In this document: piece by piece, positions 34,247 through 42,621 of the stretch
Position numbering within the stretch: position 1 is the first letter of the stretch
Layout of the letters: each line of letters opens with the position of its first letter
Assembly: GCA_046349315.1 (NCBI GenBank)
Contig: JAXMCQ010000018.1
Span: forward strand, 1-64,000
Reading direction: 5' to 3'
Length of the DNA: 64,000 bases
Source: JAEUMG01 sp046349315
Lineage (GTDB): Bacteria > Pseudomonadota > Alphaproteobacteria > Rhizobiales > Aestuariivirgaceae
Made by a program: the position numbers and the translations under genes
The notes under the pieces: generated by a model
What the model was told of the DNA's origin: nothing
Database searches by the model: none
Seen by the model: only the letters and a program-made list of their open reading frames with translations

Positions 34247-34357
34247 TAGTTGGTGGTTCTACCCTCAATGCCCGGGGCACCCTCCCCGCAGGAGAGAAGT
34301 CGGCCGCTGCTCACTCGACGCGGGTGAGAGAGGAGGAAAGTCTGTATACGGATCAAG

Positions 34358-35462
34358 TCATCCGCTGGTGGTGCGCGCGATCGTCTCCTTCATGCGCGCA
34401 TCGAGCGCCTCCCAATTGGCGCCGAACTTCGTCCAGCCGTCGAGGCTGAAGAGATTGAAGGTCTTCTCCATGTCCGCATTGGACTTGGGATAGCCCGGCC
34501 AATGCGCCGGCGCCGTCGGGTCCGAGCGTGACATGAAGTCGGTGGCGACATCGAGGAAGCGCTGCTGGGTATCCTTCTCAAGCACATAGGCAAGGAAGAG
34601 GTCGGCAAGCTCGCTGTGCTTCGTGCCGCGCACTTTCATGAACCAGTTGGTGTAGGAGGCCGAGCCTTCCTTCGGGATCGCAGCGGAGAATTCCGCCCCA
34701 TGTTCCTTCAGAATCCGTAGGCATCGGCCGAATACATCATGGCGACTTCAGCTTCGCTTTGCAGCATCAGATTGGAAAGTTCAGCACCATCCTTGTACCA
34801 CTTGGCCATCTTGAGCTTCTCAAGCTCGAGGAAAAGCGGCTCCATTTCGGCGGGCGTGCCGAAAACTTCATCGATGCCGGGCTTTGCATCGGAAAGCAGC
34901 GCCGGCACGCACAGATCCCAATAGAAGGCGGCCACGTCCATCGTCGTCTTGCCGCGCACGGACTCGAGCCAGAAATTGCGCCAGCTATCAGGGGCGACCC
35001 CGAAGCCTTGGACGTCAGCATCCACAACGAGCCGCCGCCAAACGGAACGCCGTATTTCTTTGCTTCCCCGCGCTTCTCGTCGAACCACGGATAGACGGCG
35101 GCAAAGCCCGGAATCTTGCTGCGGTCGGTTTCGAGGAAGAGGTTTTCGGCAAGCCCGGTCGAGGTCGTGTATTCATCGGCAATGGTAATGTCGAAAGGCG
35201 GATTGTCTTTCGGTGCCGCGACGATCTGCGCGACCATCTGGTCCCAGCCGCCGACCGTTTCGGCCTTCGTCCCATAAGTCGCGTTGAAAGGCTCGATCAC
35301 CGCGCTGCGGAAGCTCAATTCGTGATTGCCCGACCACGAGACGACGATGAGCGGCTCGCCGGCAAAGGCAGCGCTGGCCGATGAAAGCGAAGCGCGGCCG
35401 AGAATGGCGGGAGCGGCGATGGCTGCACTGGCTTTGAGAATCTGGCGGCGGGTGAGGGTCAT
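34358..35462 (-). pseudogene. ABC extracellular solute-binding protein (spermidine/putrescine-like), two frameshifts
   Basis: A gene for a Tat-exported binding protein, readable in three frames. From 35462: MTLTRRQILKASAAIAA (twin-Arg signal) then GEPLIVVSWSGNHELSF, DITIADEYTTSTGLAEN and PFGGGSLWMLTSKA. After a one-base loss near 35010-35020 the next frame continues FGVAPDSWRNFWLESV to EVAMMYSADAYG. After a second one-base loss near 34705 the last frame continues LKEHGAEFSAAIPKEG and FMKVRGTKHSELADLF to the stop at 34358. Restored length would be about 367 residues, normal for the family. No permease or ATPase gene is adjacent. Divergent from the aminotransferase gene. Confidence 0.75.
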
Positions 35463-35609
35463 GGGCATTCCTTCGGGTGATGTGGACCACAAGGCTGCCA
35501 TCACCAAAGCCCGCAAGCAAGAACCTCAAGTGGGTGCTGGAATATTGCCAGACCGGCGCCAGCGGCCTATGTCGCTGGTCATAAACCCAGAGGAAAGCCG
35601 GATCGCCCC

Positions 35610-36776
35610 ATGTCACAGCTCAATCCCAACATCACCGCCATCGAAGAAGAGGGCGCCTTGCGGTTCTCGATCGCGCACTGGCGCTCAAGGCGAAGGGCGC
35701 ACCGGTCATCAATCTCGGCATTGGGCAACCTGATTTCCTTCCTCCCGCCCATGTCCTTGCCGCCGCCGAGAAGGCGGCACGCGAGGCCCGCATGGCTATA
35801 CCTCGCCGGTCGGCATTCCGGCCCTGCGCGAGGCGGTGGCGGCCCATGTCGCCGGCCGCTTCAATGTTCCAGTGTCGGCCGATGAAGTGGTGATCGTTCC
35901 GGGCGGCAAGGTGACCTTCTACTTCGCCTGCCTGCTCTTCGGCGGACCGGGTAGCGAGATCCTCTATCCCGATCCGGGCTTCCCGCCCTATCGCGAGGCC
36001 ATTCGCTCGGGCGGCGCGGTGGGCGTACCCTATCCGATCCGCGAGGAGCGCGACTTCGGCTTCGATGCCGATGAAGTCCTGTCGCTCATCACGCCGCGCA
36101 CCCGCCTCATCATCATCAACTCGCCGGCCAATCCCACCGGCGGCGTCGTCGATGCCCGCGAGATCAGAAGCTTGCCGAAGGCTTGCTGCGCCATCCTGGC
36201 GTTGCTGTCCTTTCAGATGAAATCTACAGCCGACTGGTTTTCTCAGGCGCGCGTTTTGAGAGTTTCTTGAATTTTCCGGAACTGCGCGATCGCACCATTC
36301 TTCTCGATGGCTGGTCCAAGACCTTCGCCATGACCGGCTGGCGCTTGGGCTTTGGCATTTGGCCGAAGTCGCTTGTTGAACATGTGAGGAAGCTGATCAC
36401 TGTGGATCATTCCTGCACCAATGGCGTTGCGCAGATGGCGGGGCTCGCGGCGATCAGCGGCCCGATGGATGAGATCGAGCGTTTTCGCCAGAGTTTCGAA
36501 AAGCGCCGCAAGCTTGTCGTCGACGGGCTCAATGCGTTGCCGGGCGTTTCCTGCCGCATGCCGGGCGGGGCATTCTACGCATTTCCGAATATTCGCAATA
36601 CCGGCCGGCCTTCGCGCGAGCTTGCGCGCGATCTCCTTGAGAAGAAGCATGTGGCGCTTATTCCGGGCGAAAGCTTCGGTGCCAATGGTGCGGGCTATCT
36701 GCGCCTTTCATACGCGGCGAGCGAAAAGGAACTCAACGAGGCACTGTCGCGGATGCGCGACTATCTGAGTTCTTAG
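35610..36776 (+). pseudogene. Class I/II PLP aminotransferase, three frameshifts
   Basis: A near-complete aminotransferase gene of about 389 residues broken by three one-base losses. Frame 1 gives MSQLNPNITAIEEEGALRFSIA; a loss near 35680 leads to LALKAKGAPVINLGIGQPDF; a loss near 35788 (GAGGCCCGC for an expected GAGGGCCCGC) leads to PHGYTSPVGIPALREAVAAH and on to NSPANPTGG; a loss near 36167 leads to LAEGLLRHPGVAVLSDEIYS. The PLP-binding Lys is in DGWSKTFAMTGWRLGF, and the C-terminal Arg region GYLRLSYAAS is present. Protein conservation is good throughout, so the breaks are recent or are consensus errors. Substrate class: aspartate/aromatic-like, unspecified. Confidence 0.8.
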
Positions 36777-36927
36777 AAGAAAGTGGCCATGCCGGATGCG
36801 AGGCCGAGGGGCAGTTGAAGGGGCGGCATCGGGCATGGCCGGGCAGTCGGGGTGTTGCAGGAGAGTTTTAGGAACGCGAGACTGCCTCCCTGCGACTCTC
36901 TGCTTGCCCATGCAGAGTGACAGCTAG

Positions 36928-38481
36928 ATGACGAACATCCCCGACAACCACTTATCCACAGTATCGGATCGAAACCTCTATTCCCGGTTGGATCGTAGTT
37001 TTGCATCGGCCGGCGATCGTCCCGTTGTTATTGGCCCCGACCTGAAGCCGCGTCTCACCTATTCTGAGCTGAGAGATGAGGTGTCGCGCTACGCCAATGC
37101 GCTTGCCGTGCTCGGCGTCGAGCCGGGCGATCGCGTAACCGTGCAGACCGAGAAATCGCTGTCGGCGGTTGCGCTCTATCTTGCGACGCTCAAGGCGGGC
37201 GCGGTCTATCAGCCGCTCAATACCGCTTATACGCTGTCGGAAGTCGAATACTTTATCGCCGATGCAAGCCCGTCGCTGATCGTTTGCGATCCGGCGCGCC
37301 AGGCCGATATGCGCAAGCTCGCCGACAGCCATGGCGTTCGCGCCGTCGTCTCCCTCGATGACAAGGGAGGCGGTGCCCTGGCCGATCTTGCGGCGCGCAT
37401 GAGTGTCGATCACGAAACCGTTGCTCGCGCGGATGATGACCTGGCAGGTCTTCTTTATACCTCGGGGACGACCGGGCGCTCGAAGGGCGCGATGCTCACC
37501 CATCGCAATCTGGCTTCGAACGCCGAAACGCTCTGCGATATCTGGGCTTTCACATCCAGCGATCTATTGATCCACGCGCTGCCCATCTATCACGTCCATG
37601 GACTCTTCGTCGCGTTGCACACGGTCCTGCTTTCCGGAGCGACGTTCCTCTGGCTCGACAGATTCGATGCGCGCATGATTCTCGACTCGCTCCCGCATGC
37701 GACGGTTCTGATGGGCGTGCCGACTTTCTATACGCGTCTTCTCGGCCTGCCCGAACTCAATGCCGAATCCTGCCGCAACATGCGCCTGTTCATCTCGGGT
37801 TCGGCGCCGCTTCTCGCCGAGACGCATCGCCAGTTTCGCGAACGCACCGGCCACGCCATTCTCGAGCGCTACGGCATGACCGAAACCGGCATGATCACCT
37901 CCAATCCCTATGAGGGCGAGCGCATCCCCGGCACGGTCGGATACGCCTTGCCGGGTGTCGATGTCCGGATCGCCGATACGGAAGGCCGCGAACTGCCGCG
38001 CGGCGAGCCGGGCGTCATCGAAGTCAGAGGTCCCAACGTCTTCAAGGGCTATTGGCGCAATCCGGCAAAGACAGCCGAGGAAATCAGGCGGGACGGCTTC
38101 TTCATCACCGGCGACGTTGCTGTCATGGCTGACGACGATCGCGTCACGATATCAGGCCGCGCCAAGGACCTGATCATTTCAGGCGGCTTCAATGTCTATC
38201 CGCGCGAAGTTGAAGATGTGATCGATTCGCTACCAGGGGTGGGTGAATCGGCGGCGATCGGCGTGCCGCATCCTGATTTCGGCGAAGCGGTGATTGCGGT
38301 GATCACCGCGACCGGCAACGTTCCGGCTGAGTCGGAATTGATCGCCCTGATGGCCGGGCGGCTCGCAAAGTTCAAGCTTCCCAAACGAATCTTCACGATC
38401 AAGGAATTGCCGCGCAATGCCATGGGCAAGGTGCAGAAGGCGGAATTGCGCAAGCTCTACGCCGGTACATTTGCCAAATAG
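36928..38481 (+). CDS. matB: Malonyl-CoA synthetase (acyl-CoA synthetase family)
   Basis: A 517-residue ANL-superfamily adenylating enzyme. The phosphate loop is YTSGTTGRSKGAM (about residue 177), followed by ALPIYHVHGLFVALH and VLMGVPTFYTRLLGLP, the segments characteristic of MatB. The adenine-binding ILERYGMTETGM (about 312) and the hinge GRAKDLIISGGFNVYPREVE are complete, and the catalytic Lys is in NAMGKVQK (about 497). It makes malonyl-CoA (or methylmalonyl-CoA) from the free acid, ATP and CoA. No mdc or matA/C partner is in the window. It converges on the EamA transporter gene with a 3-base gap. Confidence 0.88.
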   Translation: MTNIPDNHLSTVSDRNLYSRLDRSFASAGDRPVVIGPDLKPRLTYSELRDEVSRYANALAVLGVEPGDRVTVQTEKSLSAVALYLATLKAGAVYQPLNTAYTLSEVEYFIADASPSLIVCDPARQADMRKLADSHGVRAVVSLDDKGGGALADLAARMSVDHETVARADDDLAGLLYTSGTTGRSKGAMLTHRNLASNAETLCDIWAFTSSDLLIHALPIYHVHGLFVALHTVLLSGATFLWLDRFDARMILDSLPHATVLMGVPTFYTRLLGLPELNAESCRNMRLFISGSAPLLAETHRQFRERTGHAILERYGMTETGMITSNPYEGERIPGTVGYALPGVDVRIADTEGRELPRGEPGVIEVRGPNVFKGYWRNPAKTAEEIRRDGFFITGDVAVMADDDRVTISGRAKDLIISGGFNVYPREVEDVIDSLPGVGESAAIGVPHPDFGEAVIAVITATGNVPAESELIALMAGRLAKFKLPKRIFTIKELPRNAMGKVQKAELRKLYAGTFAK

Positions 38482-38484
38482 CGC

Positions 38485-39327
38485 TTACGCCAATCGCAAA
38501 GCGATTGCTCCCGCCACGACGAGCCCTGCGCCGATCAATCGCTTGGAACTGACATGCTCCTTGAGCACATAAGCCGACATGCCCATGACGATGAGGATTG
38601 AGACTTCACGCAGCGCGGCCACTGCAGCGATCGGTGCGCGGCTCATCGCCCAAATGGCGATCCAATAGGCGCCGGCCGACATCACCGCGCCGGTGACGCC
38701 CGTCTTCCAATAGGGCGCGACGTCCTTCACGATCTTCGGACCACGCATCATGATGCCGAGGATGAAAAGGAACGAGGCATCGAAGATGAAGACAAATCCG
38801 GCATAGGAAGAAGGTGAGCCGGAGACGCGGCCGCCCAGACCGTCGATGATCGTGTAAAGGGCGATGAACAGCGACGTGCCCAAGGCATAAAAGAGAACGG
38901 TACTGTCGAGATTCAGGTTTTGCCGGTCGGCGAGCGTGACGAGCCAGATGCCTGCGACAAGAAGTCCGACGCCAAGGCCGATCATGGGTGTCGCGGCCTC
39001 GCCCGCGAACATCCAGGCGCCGGCAAAGGTGAGCAAGGGCGCCGCACCCCGCGCTACCGGGTAGACCTGGCTCAGGTCGCCGGTTCGATAGCTGCGTGCG
39101 AGGAAGAGATTGTAGCCGAGGTGGATGAAGCCCGAGGCCACCGCATAGGGCAGGCACGCCGGGTTCGGCCAGGGAAAGGCAGCAACCATGGCGAGCCCAA
39201 GAAGGCCCATGATGGTTTGAATGAGGAAAAGCGACAAGAACCGGTCAAGCGCCAGTTTGACGACGAGATTCCAGCTTGCGTGAAGAAGCGCTGCAAAGAG
39301 GACCGCAGCGAATACCGAGAATTCCAA
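38485..39327 (-). CDS. EamA/DMT superfamily transporter
   Basis: A 280-residue integral membrane protein with about ten hydrophobic segments, the normal size and layout for the drug/metabolite transporter superfamily (two EamA repeats). It starts VFAAVLFAALLHASWNLVVKLA, a typical first helix with the HASWN motif of one DMT subgroup, and SQVYPVARGAAPLLTFAGAW shows the PVARG motif. The substrate is unknown; exporters of amino acids or metabolites are common in the family. It lies downstream of the TadE-like genes but behind an intrinsic terminator at 39369-39394, so it is probably independently transcribed. Confidence 0.88.
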   Translation of the reverse strand: MEFSVFAAVLFAALLHASWNLVVKLALDRFLSLFLIQTIMGLLGLAMVAAFPWPNPACLPYAVASGFIHLGYNLFLARSYRTGDLSQVYPVARGAAPLLTFAGAWMFAGEAATPMIGLGVGLLVAGIWLVTLADRQNLNLDSTVLFYALGTSLFIALYTIIDGLGGRVSGSPSSYAGFVFIFDASFLFILGIMMRGPKIVKDVAPYWKTGVTGAVMSAGAYWIAIWAMSRAPIAAVAALREVSILIVMGMSAYVLKEHVSSKRLIGAGLVVAGAIALRLA

Positions 39328-39368
39328 ATCCGTAATCCCTCGCCAGCGGCCAGCCCATGGCCGGTGAC

Positions 39369-39394
39369 GAAAAGCCCCGCGTCAAAAGGGGCTT
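39369..39394 (-). terminator. Intrinsic terminator after the TadE-like operon
   Basis: Read on the minus strand, AAGCCCC (39394-39388) pairs with GGGGCTT (39378-39372) across a 9-base loop, and the stem runs directly into a TTTT tract. It lies 20 bases beyond the stop of the leftward TadE/TadG-like gene and upstream of the EamA gene, so it ends the pilus transcript. Confidence 0.7.
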
Positions 39395-39414
39395 CTAGGG
39401 CATCCGGGGGGAGT

Positions 39415-39972
39415 TTAGCAATCCGAGCAGGCGAGAGTCGGCGACTGGCGCGGCCGCAGGATAATCTCATCCTGCAAGGTGATGGGTGCGCTGCCGATGA
39501 CCATTCCCGTAATCGGTGCATAGGCGACGCAGACCCGCGAGATCACGAGATCATTGCCGTCGCCCATCAACGTGGCGAGGCCCGATGTTGACGGCGAACC
39601 GCCGCAGCTACCATTCTTCGAATTGCTCCACGAGAGGACGGCGCTCGAGCCGCTCTTCTTGTAAGCAAATATGTTGATCTTCACGCTTGAGCTCGGAAAC
39701 GGATCCATGATCGGCGCCACGGCCGCATAGATGCCGGTGAGTTCCGATTTCTTGATCGTCTCAGCCTTTTGCGTGACGAGATCGCCCAGCGTGCTTGCTG
39801 CCAAAGTCACGCGGCGATTCGCCGACAAGAGATTGGTGACATCGACCAGTCCGAAATACAGAAGCAACATGACTGGAAAGATGAACGCCATCTCGATGGC
39901 CGCAACGCCGCCTTCGGCGCGGGCGAAACGACCGAGATAGCGCGTGATGGTGTTTTGCGGCGCGCGTCTCAT
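39415..39972 (-). CDS. TadE/TadG-family minor pseudopilin
   Basis: A 185-residue protein with a type IV-pilin-like N-terminus: RFARAEGGVAAIEMAFIFPVMLLLYFGLVDV, written here in parts, in which a Glu five residues into the hydrophobic run follows a likely prepilin-peptidase site. This is the TadE hallmark. The C-terminal region has Cys pairs (CGG and CSDC at the end), suggesting a disulphide. It overlaps the upstream TadE-like gene by ATGA and is followed by an intrinsic terminator. The start at 39972 (MRRAPQNT) fits the family; the longer open frame upstream is a shadow of the overlapping gene. It helps assemble the Flp pilus. Confidence 0.85.
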   Translation of the reverse strand: MRRAPQNTITRYLGRFARAEGGVAAIEMAFIFPVMLLLYFGLVDVTNLLSANRRVTLAASTLGDLVTQKAETIKKSELTGIYAAVAPIMDPFPSSSVKINIFAYKKSGSSAVLSWSNSKNGSCGGSPSTSGLATLMGDGNDLVISRVCVAYAPITGMVIGSAPITLQDEIILRPRQSPTLACSDC

Positions 39973-40529
39973 GTGGTGTAGGGCTCGTTGCGGAATGCAG
40001 CACCGGCGGTGAGGGAACGCCGCCCGCCCGAGAGATTGGCAAGCTGGCTCAGGCCGGGCACGAAGAGTTGCCATTCGTAATAGACGCGCACGACTACGAC
40101 ATCGAGCGCCACGCCCGGCTGGAATTTCGCCGCGGTCGTGACATCGGCGGACAGTTCTTTTCCATTGTAGGCGCTCGGCAATGCGATGCTCGAGAAGTCG
40201 GAAAACTTCCGGACGTCGACATGCAGCTTGTTCTTGCAATCCAGGTACGCTGCAAGCTTGCCGCAGATTTTGTCTTTGAATTGCGCTGAGGTTATCCCGT
40301 TGATCTGCACCTGGCCGGTGCGAATCATGCGCGAAGCCTGGCTTACGCCATTCTCAATGATGTACTCGCTGAAGAGCATCAGCCCGGTTTCGAAGATGAC
40401 GCAGAGCAGGTAGAGAAAAGGCGCGCCGACCAGGGCAAACTCGATCGCCGTGACGCCGTCCTTACTCTTGATGAAGTGACGAATCAGGCCTCTGTTCTTT
40501 GGCCCCGATTTCTTCTTGCGCCACCACAT
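39969..40529 (-). CDS. TadE-family minor pseudopilin
   Basis: A 186-residue protein with KDGVTAIEFALVGAPFLYLL near residue 25, the TadE-like prepilin motif with the conserved Glu. The rest is a soluble periplasmic domain with two Cys (DKICGKL and YLDCKNK). I chose the ATG at 40529, which has GGGAG 8 bases upstream; a GTG at 40544 is inside that purine run. It forms a two-gene operon with the next TadE/TadG-like gene. A near-match to the CtrA box lies at 40640-40654, about 110 bases upstream of the start. Part of the Tad/Flp pilus machine. Confidence 0.87.
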   Translation of the reverse strand: MWWRKKKSGPKNRGLIRHFIKSKDGVTAIEFALVGAPFLYLLCVIFETGLMLFSEYIIENGVSQASRMIRTGQVQINGITSAQFKDKICGKLAAYLDCKNKLHVDVRKFSDFSSIALPSAYNGKELSADVTTAAKFQPGVALDVVVVRVYYEWQLFVPGLSQLANLSGGRRSLTAGAAFRNEPYTT

Positions 40530-40639
40530 GAATTCGACTCCCACCCGGGTTGGGCATAGCGGGACCGAATTCTTCCGTTCCCGCCTCCGCGGAGTTGATG
40601 GGTAGCAGCCGGCGCTTACGTCAGTATGAACAAAGCCGT

Positions 40640-40654
40640 TTAAATTTGATTCAA
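40640..40654 (-). promoter_or_regulatory. CtrA-like box upstream of the TadE operon
   Basis: On the minus strand the sequence reads TTGA-N7-TTAA (TTGAATCAAATTTAA), one mismatch from the alphaproteobacterial CtrA consensus TTAA-N7-TTAA. It lies in the 153-base gap upstream of the leftward TadE-like gene. See the other three boxes in this locus. Confidence 0.4.
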
Positions 40655-40682
40655 TCTTGAACTGATTCGGGGTTCGGATTTC

Positions 40683-41138
40683 TCACTTTGTAAATCCGGT
40701 GGCGAGGCCGACCTTCTTTGTCGACTCATCGTTGACGGCATCGAAGAATTCGGTCTTGTCGCCGATCTGGAGCGCCACCTGGCAATTCGGCTCGCATACA
40801 TATGAATATTTGCCGCCGCCACGGAAAACCGTGAGGTTGTTGTTGCCGCCCTGCATGACCGTCACCGCGAGATTGGCGATCTGACTGCCTTGCTTGTCGA
40901 GCACGATGAGATTTGTTGAGCCGAAGGTGCGGCCATGAACGAAAACGTTCTGGCCCTGCACGGTGGCATCGGCAATGCTCGGATTTCCAACCACCACAGT
41001 CGATACGTCTCCGCCTACGCTGACGAGCTTGGCTTCGTCGGACATAACGACGATCTCGGAGGCTGCCAGCGCCATTGTATTCGTCAGTATGCTTGCAATC
41101 GCAGCGGTCAGCACAATGCGCGTGAGATGTCTGAACAT
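40683..41138 (-). CDS. Small secretin-N-domain (CpaC-N-like) pilus protein
   Basis: A 151-residue exported protein. A signal peptide (MFRHLTRIVLTAAIASILT...LAA) is followed by a domain matching the N-terminal part of CpaC secretins: AKLVSVGGDVSTVVVGNPSIADATV, NVFVHGRTFGSTNLIVLD (in parts). It has no secretin beta-domain, so it is a stand-alone 'pilus assembly N-terminal domain' protein, with two Cys (YVCEPNC) that may form a disulphide. It could cap, gate or line the CpaC channel (inference). It is transcribed divergently from flp and lies next to the TadE operon. Confidence 0.83.
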   Translation of the reverse strand: MFRHLTRIVLTAAIASILTNTMALAASEIVVMSDEAKLVSVGGDVSTVVVGNPSIADATVQGQNVFVHGRTFGSTNLIVLDKQGSQIANLAVTVMQGGNNNLTVFRGGGKYSYVCEPNCQVALQIGDKTEFFDAVNDESTKKVGLATGFTK

Positions 41139-41657
41139 GGCAAACTCCCTATCTGCATGCGCGCAAGGGCGCGACGCAAAACCCGTTATCCTCCCGTATT
41201 TGAGACAAGAATGGTGAATCTTCCCTTACCATTTGTTGTTCCGGCTGCTGCTTAGGGAGCAAGCCAGTAACACGGCAATCGGAAAAGCAATTTTCGGCAA
41301 GCTGAGCCGCGGGATGTGCCTTCCGTACTCGCTGAGTCAAGATCGGAAATCTATGAATTGGTGCGGACAAACGTGCCGGGAATCAGTTTAGATTGCTTGA
41401 AGCGAAGTATAAAAGGGGCAACGATCGGGAAATACGTGAAACGATGGCCTTTTATTAAATTTAGACGAAAATTATCGACGCTCGAGGAAAGACTTTAATA
41501 ACTAAACTCGCAAGCGGGGCCGCAATGTTTACTGAAACGGACACCCGATTTACTACCCGTTAAAAGGTCGTTCTTATTGTCGGCGGTGGTTCACGCAAGA
41601 CGGCATCAGATCGCCGAGGGGTGAGCCGGTGCTGTAAGTGTTCAAACGGAGTGAAAA
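41139..41657. promoter_or_regulatory. Long divergent leader upstream of flp
   Basis: This 519-base gap is markedly AT-rich from about 41400 to 41520 compared with neighbours, as expected for a strong regulated promoter region. A weak CtrA-like sequence TTAA-N7-TTCT (6 of 8 positions) lies at 41560-41574, about 85 bases upstream of flp. A 60-codon open frame at 41316-41498 has no ribosome site or recognisable feature, so I do not call it a gene. GGAG precedes the flp start. Confidence 0.4.
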
Positions 41658-41822
41658 ATGAACAAGTTCGTACGTTTTGTGAAGGATGAATCTGGTGCGA
41701 CGGCCATCGAATATGGTCTGATTGCTGCGGCGACCGGCCTCGCGCTGGTTGCGGTCATGCCGGCCATCAAGAGCGGCCTCACCAACATCTTCACCTCGAT
41801 CGGTACCAGCCTCAACCCCTGA
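41658..41822 (+). CDS. flp: Flp family type IVb pilin
   Basis: A 54-residue Flp pilin: MNKFVRFVKDESGATAIEY, then a hydrophobic helix (GLIAAATGLALVAVMPAI) and a short polar tail ending SIGTSLNP. The GATAIEYGLIAA motif is diagnostic; prepilin peptidase cleaves after the Gly, and the Glu and Tyr of the IEY motif are conserved in all Flp pilins. A GGAG lies 8 bases upstream of the ATG. The gene is followed by a strong intrinsic terminator at 41879-41909, so the abundant pilin message can end before the assembly genes. It is the major subunit of the Tad pilus, used for surface adherence. Confidence 0.95.
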   Translation: MNKFVRFVKDESGATAIEYGLIAAATGLALVAVMPAIKSGLTNIFTSIGTSLNP

Positions 41823-41878
41823 GGCATCGAACGTTCGCGTGGCGCGGCTACCGCGCCACGAGATCACCTGACGGTGAC

Positions 41879-41909
41879 AAAAAGGCCGCCGGTTTCCGGC
41901 GGCCTTTTT
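41879..41909 (+). terminator. Strong intrinsic terminator after flp
   Basis: A perfect 14-base stem, AAAAAGGCCGCCGG at 41879-41892 and CCGGCGGCCTTTTT at 41896-41909, with a TTT loop and a T-run built into the 3' arm. It sits 57 bases after the flp stop. It should separate high pilin expression from the cpa genes. Confidence 0.92.
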
Positions 41910-41931
41910 GATTGCCGTGCCGCGCCGAGGC

Positions 41932-41946
41932 TTAACCGGCCCTTTA
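41932..41946 (+). promoter_or_regulatory. CtrA-like box upstream of cpaA
   Basis: TTAA-N7-TTTA (TTAACCGGCCCTTTA), one mismatch from TTAA-N7-TTAA, 74 bases before the cpaA start and just after the flp terminator. It overlaps a perfect inverted repeat TTTACAC (41943-41949) / GTGTAAA (41961-41967). Both lie where the cpaA promoter is expected. Confidence 0.4.
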
Positions 41947-42019
41947 CACGACCTGTGGAAGTGTAAACGTCGCGCCCTATCGGGTGCGCTGCTACAAAGA
42001 TCGAGAGACGGACATTCCA

Positions 42020-42514
42020 ATGCTGAGCGACGTCGCGCGCCTAGTCTTTCCGGCGCTTTTGATACTTGCCGGAATCTTCGATTTTCTCACGCTGAAGATA
42101 CCGAACTGGCTGACTGCCGGGATCGCGATCCTCTTCTTTCCCGCAACCCTGATCATGGGCCTGCAGTTTTCCGACTATCCAGCCCACTTGGCATCCGCGC
42201 TCATCATGCTCGGCGTCGGCTTCGGCTTCTATGCAGCGGGGCTTTTCGGCGCCGGCGACGCCAAGCTAATGGCGGCTGCGGCATTGTGGTTCGGCTGGCC
42301 GGCGTCCATGCCCTTCGTAGTATATACGGTACTGGCAGGCGGCGTGCTTTCGCTCGCTCTCCTTACCTGGAGCCTGGTTAAGGTCGACCAGGAGATTCGC
42401 GGCCATTCCTGGGTTGAGCACTTCAAAAGATTCAAGCCAAACGTGCCCTACGGCGTGGCGATCGCCGCCGGCGCTATCATCGCCTATCCCCAGTTATGGT
42501 CGACTATTTCTTAA
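42020..42514 (+). CDS. cpaA: Prepilin peptidase CpaA (A24 family)
   Basis: A 164-residue membrane peptidase with five to six hydrophobic segments. The two catalytic Asp residues are in GIFDFLTLKIPNW (first cytoplasmic loop) and LFGAGDAKLMAAA (the GxGDxK motif), both intact. The N-terminal methyltransferase domain of classical PilD is absent, as in the TadV/CpaA group. It cleaves the leader of Flp and of the TadE-type pseudopilins. The start at 42020 fits the family; a longer in-frame start at 41984 adds unrelated residues. It follows flp and its terminator. Confidence 0.92.
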   Translation: MLSDVARLVFPALLILAGIFDFLTLKIPNWLTAGIAILFFPATLIMGLQFSDYPAHLASALIMLGVGFGFYAAGLFGAGDAKLMAAAALWFGWPASMPFVVYTVLAGGVLSLALLTWSLVKVDQEIRGHSWVEHFKRFKPNVPYGVAIAAGAIIAYPQLWSTIS

Positions 42515-42542
42515 CTCTTCCGGTTCGAATGGTTGCAAACGA

Positions 42543-42557
42543 TTAACCTTAATTTGA
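42543..42557 (+). promoter_or_regulatory. CtrA-like box upstream of cpaB
   Basis: TTAA-N7-TTGA (TTAACCTTAATTTGA, followed by CC), one mismatch from TTAA-N7-TTAA, 65 bases before the cpaB start. It is in the 107-base cpaA-cpaB gap, so cpaB may have its own promoter. Confidence 0.4.
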
Positions 42558-42621
42558 CCATTCCCGACGAAACTCATCACACGCAAACGCAGCACCTCGG
42601 GCGACAGTTAGGGACACGGGC

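Noticed and set aside
41316..41498. A 60-codon open frame upstream of flp
   Set aside because: No ribosome site, no hydrophobic or conserved motif, and it lies in the AT-rich promoter region.
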